Part shown: piece by piece, positions 62,703-64,000 of the stretch | How positions within the stretch are numbered: the stretch's first letter is position 1 | Layout of the letters: each line of letters opens with the position of its first letter | NCBI RefSeq assembly: GCF_038002765.1 | Contig: NZ_JBBODE010000001.1 | Span: 1,860,001-1,924,000 of the forward strand | Reading direction: 5' to 3' | Source of the DNA: Peribacillus sp. FSL H8-0477 | Lineage (GTDB): Bacteria; Bacillota; Bacilli; Bacillales; DSM-1321 | Length of the DNA stretch: 64,000 nucleotides | Made by a program: the position numbers and the translations under genes | The notes under the pieces: model-generated | The model's database searches: none | Told to the model about the DNA's origin: nothing | Seen by the model: only the letters and a program-made list of their open reading frames with translations

Positions 62703-63902
62703 TTACCCGACTTGGTCGGTTTCTTTGGTTTGGTTTTCTGTGAAGAGCAGTCCTAGTTCGTGGTGTTCGCCTTCAAAGAGGGCACGCTGGACATAGCGGA
62801 TTTGTTGGTTGTTGCCGACTACTTCCAGTTTACAGTGGGCTCGGTTTTTCTGTAATGCTTTGTAGAATTTACGTTCGTCCGTGACATGAATGCCATTGAC
62901 TTTCGTGACAATTTCTCCAAGTTCCAAGCCCATTTTTTGGGCTGGCGTTTCTGGAATGACACCCAGAATACGTACGCCAAGCTTACTTCTTGAGAAGTAG
63001 ATAGGCAAATTTCGATCGCTTCTTTTTCTTAAGTAATAAATGCCTTCCCGGCCAATTAAACCGATTACGACCGATATGATTGACATGTATGGATACCAGT
63101 ACCCGCCAACCGCAACAGCTAATACCACTGTTCCAAGAAGGATAACCTGTCGTCCACTCGCTTTAATGGCCGTTTCTGGAAGTATCCCTTGTACTTTTTG
63201 CGAAAAACCAATTAAGAACGGAATGACAATTGGTGTGATCAACTGACCGTCAATTGCGAAAACGGGGAACCAGTCAAATGGAGCCGGTAAATTACCGCCG
63301 GGGATGAAGACAAATAACGGAACCATCCAGATTCTTCTCGATGCATATCTGCCGACAGTCTGCCCGCGCTTTGAGATAACTAGTCCAGGAGACGGTTTTT
63401 TAATAGCATTTTTTGCTATTAAGAAGCCTTCTGCAAATAACAAGAGACCTAGCAAAATCGCTACAGTCGGATAAACTGCGGTATCAATGTCCTGAAAATA
63501 TTCATCAAAGAACGGCCACTCTATCTCTCCCCCATATGTATAGAGAATAACTAATAGGAAAAAGCTGATACTGACGCTATACGCTGGTGAGAGTAATCTC
63601 ATCTTTAGCGTGAAGGCTAGCAATATGCTTACTGCACCCACTATAACAAGAACTGCCGGTGGAACAACAAGGCCTGTACCGAGTGTAAACAGTGAAAGGA
63701 TCAGCCCCCAAAGAATTCCCTGCGGTAAAAGCTGCCGTAATTCCGTACTTTTACGATAGATGCGAATGTTAAAATCACGACGCTCTCGTTGGACACGGAT
63801 GACTCCGATTGCTAGAGCGATAATAATGGATACATACAATAACGGATGGATAAAAAGAATTCCAATTCCCCTTAAGCATTCTATCAGCCATTCCTCAGTC
63901 AC
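62703..63902 (-). CDS. minJ: Cell-division topological determinant MinJ (PDZ membrane protein)
   Basis: A 399-aa protein, close to the length of B. subtilis MinJ (about 397 aa). About eight membrane helices occupy residues 10-290, followed by a PDZ domain (about 300-375; L-G-V-R-I-L-G-V-I-P-E-T-P-A-Q-K-M-G-L and G-E-I-V-T-K-V-N-G). MinJ links DivIVA to MinD and keeps septa away from poles. It starts at GTG behind a GGTGAT-type site. The 98 bp upstream to the window edge hold no feature I can name. Confidence 0.9.
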   Translation of the reverse strand: MTEEWLIECLRGIGILFIHPLLYVSIIIALAIGVIRVQRERRDFNIRIYRKSTELRQLLPQGILWGLILSLFTLGTGLVVPPAVLVIVGAVSILLAFTLKMRLLSPAYSVSISFFLLVILYTYGGEIEWPFFDEYFQDIDTAVYPTVAILLGLLLFAEGFLIAKNAIKKPSPGLVISKRGQTVGRYASRRIWMVPLFVFIPGGNLPAPFDWFPVFAIDGQLITPIVIPFLIGFSQKVQGILPETAIKASGRQVILLGTVVLAVAVGGYWYPYMSIISVVIGLIGREGIYYLRKRSDRNLPIYFSRSKLGVRILGVIPETPAQKMGLELGEIVTKVNGIHVTDERKFYKALQKNRAHCKLEVVGNNQQIRYVQRALFEGEHHELGLLFTENQTKETDQVG

Positions 63903-64000
63903 GATACATCACCATCTTTCTTCTATCTTCTTTCCTATATACTAAAAATATACTATTCTCTATTCTATCAAAGATTACATACTGATGCCTAGCATGTACC

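Overview
The window is backbone chromosome of a low-to-moderate GC, spore-former-type Bacillaceae bacterium (Bacillus sensu lato). Gene order follows the Bacillus subtilis chromosome in long blocks: secG-est-rnr-smpB-ssrA; sigL-cggR-gapA-pgk-tpiA-gpmI-eno; clpP / crh-whiA-yvcK-rapZ-nudix-trxB-yvcD; the hisZGDBHAFI operon; hprK-lgt-yvoD-ppaX-yvoF; uvrBA-csbA; and minJ. The species cannot be fixed from the sequence. I see no prophage, insertion-sequence transposase, plasmid gene, CRISPR array or rRNA.

Layout. 1-3.2 kb: a FucP/DeoP-type sugar permease (cut by the window edge) behind a DeoR-type operator, its regulator deoR, and a DUF2254 membrane protein. 3.2-8 kb: tmRNA, smpB, rnr, a carboxylesterase and secG. 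8-11.3 kb is the most accessory-looking part: an unknown membrane protein, a VanY-type lipoprotein, a nested inverted repeat, a SEC-C protein, an unknown duplicated-domain protein and a SET-domain protein without a normal start codon. 11.7-20.6 kb: lower glycolysis under CggR, a glutaredoxin-like gene and sigL. 20.8-23.3 kb: Mn catalase (SigB-like promoter), tRNA-Arg(CCG), clpP (CtsR operator), crh. 23.3-29.7 kb: whiA, yvcK, rapZ, a NUDIX gene, trxB and a TPR protein. 29.9-37.6 kb: a PAP2 phosphatase, an intergenic region with two repeat or structured elements, and the complete histidine operon. 37.8-42.1 kb: a 45-aa ORF, then yvoF-ppaX-yvoD-lgt-hprK. 42.3-51.5 kb: a cytosolic-type amidase, yvlB with an ECF (SigW-like) promoter, uvrA, uvrB, csbA, katA. 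51.8-60 kb: a secreted SH3b amidase, a YczE protein, an MMPL transporter, a YceI protein and a giant YhgE/Pip protein. 60-64 kb: pepF, about 950 bp of degenerate repeats, and minJ.

How the genes work together: trans-translation and RNA quality control (tmRNA, SmpB, RNase R), carbon control (HPrK, Crh, CggR, a cre site at sigL), stress response (CtsR-ClpP, SigB-type Mn catalase, KatA, SigW-type yvlB, LexA-type uvrBA) and envelope growth and division (Lgt, amidases, YvcK, WhiA, MinJ).

The strongest unexplained signal is intergenic. Arrays of exact 21-bp period built on the motif GGGCCGAAT occur at three sites (11.55, 22.89 and 62.10 kb), and the last lies inside a degenerate tandem of larger, roughly 200-270-bp modules. 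The other main leads are a probable deoxyribose permease with a textbook DeoR promoter, a multi-branched inverted-repeat element at 30.9 kb, a SET protein that appears to need a CTG start, and an orphan duplicated-domain protein at 10.2 kb.
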